Shown here piece after piece: positions 60,374 to 64,000 of a DNA stretch of 64,000 nucleotides (position 1 is its first letter; every line of letters begins with the position of its first letter). The DNA comes from Rhodoferax sp. (lineage in GTDB: Bacteria; Pseudomonadota; Gammaproteobacteria; Burkholderiales; Burkholderiaceae_C), in the NCBI RefSeq assembly GCF_018063565.1, contig NZ_JAGPBB010000001.1, positions 1 to 64,000 of the forward strand. The letters run 5' to 3'. A model generated the notes under the pieces. It was not told where the DNA came from. It saw nothing but the letters and a program-made list of their open reading frames with translations, and did not search any database. Made by a program: the position numbers and the translations under genes.

Positions 60374-63300
60374 GTGTCGCCCATCTCGTCCAAATTGCTG
60401 AAAACCTGGTCCACTCTGACCCGCTGGTTATTGTGGGGGGTATTGCTGGGCTGGCTGTTTTTTGCGGTGATCTGGGGCGCGCTTCACTGGCTGATTGTGC
60501 CGCGAATCGGGGACTTTCGCCCGCAACTGGAGGCACGCGCCACGCTGGCCTTAGGGGTACCGGTGCGACTGGGTGCCGTTACCGCGCACTCCAACGGGCT
60601 GATGCCGTCGTTTGTGCTGAGCAACGTGGCGCTGATCGACCCCCAGGGGCGGGTGGCGCTGAGCCTGGCACGGGTGCTGGTGACGGTGTCGCCGCGCTCC
60701 TTGTGGCGAAGGGGATTTGAGCAGATCTACATCGACCAACCCGCACTGGACATCCGGCGCGACCGTGACGGGCGACTGTCGGTTGCCGGATTGAACGTTT
60801 CTGGTGCGGGCGGTCCGGACACCGGTGTACTGGACTGGTTTTTTTCACAAGCTGAATTCGTCATTCGCGGCGGTACCTTGCACTGGGTCGATGAGCAAAG
60901 GGCGTTGCCACCACTGTCCTTGACCCGGGTGGATCTGGTTTCACGCAACCTGGGCCGGCACCATGACTTTCGTTTCGACGCCACACCACCCGCCGATTGG
61001 GGAGCGCGTTTTGAGGTGCAGGCACGTTTGATGCAGCCGCTGCTCACGCGCCGCAATGGCCAGTGGCAGAACTGGGAGGGACGAGCCTTTGCCGATTTCG
61101 CGCAGATTGACTTGTCGCAGTTGCAGCGCTACCTTCCCCTGGACTTTGACTTGAGTCGGGGTCGAGGTGCCATGCGCACCTGGCTGGATGTCAAGCGGGG
61201 ACAAATCAGCAGCGCAACCGTCGATCTCGCCATGGCAGAACTCGCTGTGACTTTGCGTCCGGACCTGCCGGCGCTTGCGCTGCAGCAACTCACTGGACGG
61301 ATTCAAGGGCAAACCCTGGCTGATGGCTTCGAATTGGCCACAGAGTCGCTGGCGTTTACAACGCAGGATGGTTTGCAATGGACCGGTGACCGTTCACGCG
61401 TGCAGCATCGGCGTGGCGACGGGCGAGCGCCCGCGCGCACCCAGATCGAAGCCGATCGGCTGGATCTGGCGACCCTGACCCGCATTGCCGACAGCCTGCC
61501 GCTGACGGCACCGCTGCGTGCACAGCTGGCACAACGGGCACCGCAGGGGCAAGTTCGCGCATTCACCGCCAGCTGGGTCGCCAGGGATGCAGAGCCCAGT
61601 CAGTTTGCCGCCAAAGGCCAGGTGACCGGGCTGACACTGGCGGCGGTCGGTGATTCACCAGGCGTTCAAGGGTTGGACCTGGATTTCGAGCTGAATGAAA
61701 AAGGCGGGGCCGCACGCCTGGCGATGCAGTCAGGCAGCGTCGATGTTCCAACGTATTTTGAGCAAGGCCTGATCCGTGTCGATGAGCTCAGTGCCCATGC
61801 GCGCTGGCAGGTGACCGGGGACAGCATGGCGGTGCAGTTGAATGATGTCAAGTTTGCCAACGCCGATACGCAGGGGCAGGCCAGCATCAAGTGGCAGACC
61901 AGCGACCCCAAAAAGTCGCCGTCCGGCGCTCGTTTTCCGGGCATACTGGATCTGCAGGCAACACTGAGTCGGGCCGACGGGCGCCAGGTGCATCGTTATT
62001 TGCCATTGGTGATCGATCCCCGGGCACGCCGCTATGTACGCGACGCGGTGCAAGGCGGCAGTGCCAGCAAGGTACGGTTTGTCGTGAAAGGCGACATTTA
62101 CGATATGCCCGCTGCCGACCCCAGGCAAGGGACGTTCCGGATCAGCGCTGATGTGAAAGATGCCCGACTGGCTTACGTGCCGCCTCAGCTTCAGCCGGCC
62201 AATGACTTGCCATGGCCGGTGGTGCATACCCTCAGTGGCGAATTGGTGATCGATCGCACCCAGCTCAGTGTCAACCGTGCCAAGGGCTGGCTCGGTGAGG
62301 GCCAGACGGTTCAGGTGACCCAGGCCAACGCGTTGATAGCTGACTTGCTCAACGCCGAGGTCAAGGTCGATGCACAGCTCAAGGCACCACTTCCCGTGGC
62401 GCTTGGTCTCGTCAATCAAAGCCCGTTGGCCGACCTGACTGGGCAGGTGCTCAAGCGCGCCAGTGCCAACGGGCAGGCGGACTACAGTTTCCGTTTGTCG
62501 CTGCCAATCGCCGACATGCAGCAGTCCACGGTTCAGGGCAGTGTGGTGCTGGCGGGAAACGACGTGCAGATCAACCCCGAGTCACCCAGAATCAGCCGGG
62601 CACGAGGCAGTGTGAACTTCAGTCATACCGGGTTCTCGCTGGCCGGCATTCAGGCGCGAATGTTCGGCGGCGATGTCCGTCTGGACGGCGGCCTGCAGTT
62701 TGTCAACCCCGACCGCGTCAATCCGGCGGTGATTCGGGCCAGCGGAACGGCATCTGCCGAGGGCTTGCAGCAGGCGGTGGAACTGGGTTTTGTGGCCAGA
62801 TTGGCGAGTCGACTGAGCGGTAGCGCGTCCTATAGTGCGGTGTTGGGTTTGCGCCGCAACGTGCTTGAGCTGCTGGTGACCAGCAATTTGCAGGGGATGG
62901 CAGCGCGACTGCCACCGCCCTTGAACAAGGAGGCGCAAAGTCAGCTGCCCCTGCTCTATCAGACCGCCCTGGTGCCAGGTCCTTTGAGCGGCCCGGCCCG
63001 GGACAGGTTGCAGGATCGGTTGACGTTGACGCTGGGCAAGCTGGTGCAGGTGACGCTGGAGCGCGACATTTCCGCGGTGCAGCCGGTCATTCTGCGCGGT
63101 GCCGCCGAAATCGGCGCCAGTGCGGCGGGTTCGGTGGTGTTGCCGCTGCAAGGCATCAATGCCAACTTGCAGGTGCCGCAGCTGGATGTTGATGCCTGGG
63201 CCGATGTGCTCGATCAGCTGGATGCCATACCTGCCGCCGGTGCCAGTGTGCCCCTGGCCAGCAGCCTGGGCCTGTCCTTGCTGCCGAACCAACTGGCACT

Positions 63301-64000
63301 ACAGGCGAACCAGCTGACCTATGGCGCACGCCAATACAACCAGGTGGTGCTTGGTGCCGGACGTGACGGTCCATTGTGGCAAGTCAATGTGGCCGCGGCT
63401 GAGCTCAATGGTTACCTGGAATACCGCCAGCCGAGCACTGCCCATGGCATGGACGGGCGGGTCTACGCGCGTCTGGCACACTTGACGCTGGCCCCCAGCA
63501 TTGCCAGCGAGGTTGAGGCCCTGCTGGACGCCCAGGCCACCAGCGTGCCGGCGCTGGATGTGATCGTGGACGATTTCGAATTGCGCGGTAAGCGACTCGG
63601 ACGGCTGGAGGTGGAGGCCCTTCACCACACGCTTCCAGGTGCGGTCACGCCCCAATGGCGGCTCAAAAAACTCCAGCTTACACTTCCCGAGGCCAATCTG
63701 CTGGCCAGTGGTGACTGGGTCAAGCTTGCAACCCAGGAGCCTGAGAAACCGCCGCGTGTCGGCATCACCCCGCAGCGCCGCATGGTCATGAACTTCAAGC
63801 TTGATATTGCAGATGGTGGCAGTCTGCTCGGGCGTCTTGGCATGAAGGACGTGGTGCGCCAGGCCAGTGGTGTGCTGGAGGGGCAAATCGCCTGGATGGG
63901 TTCTCCACTGAAGATCGACTACCCGAGCTTGCAGGGCGGTTTTTCGGTGAATGTCCAGGCCGGTCAGTTTTTGCAGGCCGAGCCTGGCATTGCCAAGCTG
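60374..64000 (+). CDS. yhdP: YhdP-like AsmA-family protein, 3'-truncated by the window edge
   Basis: An inner-membrane anchored, periplasm-spanning protein of the AsmA/YhdP (TIGR02099) family, which takes part in phospholipid transport to the outer membrane. The frame runs open from 60374 to the right edge (1,209 codons) and continues beyond; full-length members are 1,250-1,450 residues. A single N-terminal membrane helix (LLWGVLLGWLFFAVIWGAL) is followed by the typical IVPRIGDFRPQLE and repetitive beta-rich sequence. The end GQFLQAEPGIAKL is the start of the conserved C-terminal AsmA part. Start: GTG at 60374 (VSPISSKLLKTW); no ATG is available nearby. Confidence 0.9.
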   Translation, partial: MSPISSKLLKTWSTLTRWLLWGVLLGWLFFAVIWGALHWLIVPRIGDFRPQLEARATLALGVPVRLGAVTAHSNGLMPSFVLSNVALIDPQGRVALSLARVLVTVSPRSLWRRGFEQIYIDQPALDIRRDRDGRLSVAGLNVSGAGGPDTGVLDWFFSQAEFVIRGGTLHWVDEQRALPPLSLTRVDLVSRNLGRHHDFRFDATPPADWGARFEVQARLMQPLLTRRNGQWQNWEGRAFADFAQIDLSQLQRYLPLDFDLSRGRGAMRTWLDVKRGQISSATVDLAMAELAVTLRPDLPALALQQLTGRIQGQTLADGFELATESLAFTTQDGLQWTGDRSRVQHRRGDGRAPARTQIEADRLDLATLTRIADSLPLTAPLRAQLAQRAPQGQVRAFTASWVARDAEPSQFAAKGQVTGLTLAAVGDSPGVQGLDLDFELNEKGGAARLAMQSGSVDVPTYFEQGLIRVDELSAHARWQVTGDSMAVQLNDVKFANADTQGQASIKWQTSDPKKSPSGARFPGILDLQATLSRADGRQVHRYLPLVIDPRARRYVRDAVQGGSASKVRFVVKGDIYDMPAADPRQGTFRISADVKDARLAYVPPQLQPANDLPWPVVHTLSGELVIDRTQLSVNRAKGWLGEGQTVQVTQANALIADLLNAEVKVDAQLKAPLPVALGLVNQSPLADLTGQVLKRASANGQADYSFRLSLPIADMQQSTVQGSVVLAGNDVQINPESPRISRARGSVNFSHTGFSLAGIQARMFGGDVRLDGGLQFVNPDRVNPAVIRASGTASAEGLQQAVELGFVARLASRLSGSASYSAVLGLRRNVLELLVTSNLQGMAARLPPPLNKEAQSQLPLLYQTALVPGPLSGPARDRLQDRLTLTLGKLVQVTLERDISAVQPVILRGAAEIGASAAGSVVLPLQGINANLQVPQLDVDAWADVLDQLDAIPAAGASVPLASSLGLSLLPNQLALQANQLTYGARQYNQVVLGAGRDGPLWQVNVAAAELNGYLEYRQPSTAHGMDGRVYARLAHLTLAPSIASEVEALLDAQATSVPALDVIVDDFELRGKRLGRLEVEALHHTLPGAVTPQWRLKKLQLTLPEANLLASGDWVKLATQEPEKPPRVGITPQRRMVMNFKLDIADGGSLLGRLGMKDVVRQASGVLEGQIAWMGSPLKIDYPSLQGGFSVNVQAGQFLQAEPGIAKL

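Overview
The window (about 62-63 % G+C by eye) looks like a chromosomal segment of a Betaproteobacterium, order Burkholderiales, most likely family Comamonadaceae (Rhodoferax/Polaromonas-like). The support is the 3-hydroxybenzoate/gentisate operon, the glnE-yhdP neighbourhood, the sigma-factor/DUF3106/DUF3619 trio, the CCCCC-AAG-GGGGG intergenic hairpin and a dispersed AT-rich TAGCT...GCGCT repeat. I see no rRNA, tRNA, CRISPR array, insertion sequence or prophage. About 52 genes are intact; one gene runs in from the left edge (EamA permease) and one runs off the right edge (YhdP-like AsmA protein).

Layout. 1-4.7 kb: EamA permease, threonine ammonia-lyase, universal stress protein, TetR and ArgP-like regulators, an unknown 130-aa protein. 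4.7-10.1 kb: SLC13-type anion permease and LysR regulator (overlapping), divergent from a beta-alanine:pyruvate aminotransferase and methylmalonate/malonate-semialdehyde dehydrogenase; together a plausible beta-alanine degradation locus. 10.1-14.9 kb: three-gene minus-strand operon with two secreted SGNH esterases around a membrane O-acyltransferase that has its own SGNH domain. 15.1-19.0 kb: Fbp-type ferric iron ABC transporter (fbpA-fbpB-fbpC) with a candidate Fur box. 19.7-22.9 kb: methyltransferase, alanine dehydrogenase, membrane diguanylate cyclase. 23.2-25.8 kb: DUF1800/DUF1501 pair with a translationally coupled 24-codon leader ORF. 25.9-27.3 kb: DUF3106 protein, ECF-type sigma factor and DUF3619 membrane protein.

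27.3-32.2 kb: Uup ABC-F ATPase, then a PhnD-like/PAS/GGDEF/EAL signalling protein. 32.2-36.6 kb: MarR regulator divergent from a complete 3-hydroxybenzoate to gentisate to fumarate+pyruvate pathway (hydroxylase, gentisate dioxygenase, fumarylpyruvate hydrolase, maleylpyruvate isomerase), with a perfect 7+7 bp palindrome between them. 36.6-43.3 kb: M14 peptidase, flavin reductase, two-component system with a PepSY-like partner, glycine-zipper lipoprotein-like protein, AhpD-like protein, EamA permease, TauE/SafE permease. 43.5-48.6 kb: stand-alone DUF2126 protein and a chemoreceptor whose periplasmic domain has a c-type haem motif. 48.7-50.4 kb: a sigma-54 activator divergent from a textbook -24/-12 promoter, paired upstream dyads and a 69-aa membrane protein; this compact module is the best candidate for something undescribed. 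50.6-64 kb: EF-G paralogue with altered G3 motif, HemG, cytochrome b561 with two YceI proteins, a Cache-type diguanylate cyclase, a cytochrome c' lipoprotein, glnE and yhdP.

Across the window at least nine copies of a ~40-bp element with fixed spacing (TAGCT, 19 nt, GSSCT) occur both between genes and inside reading frames.
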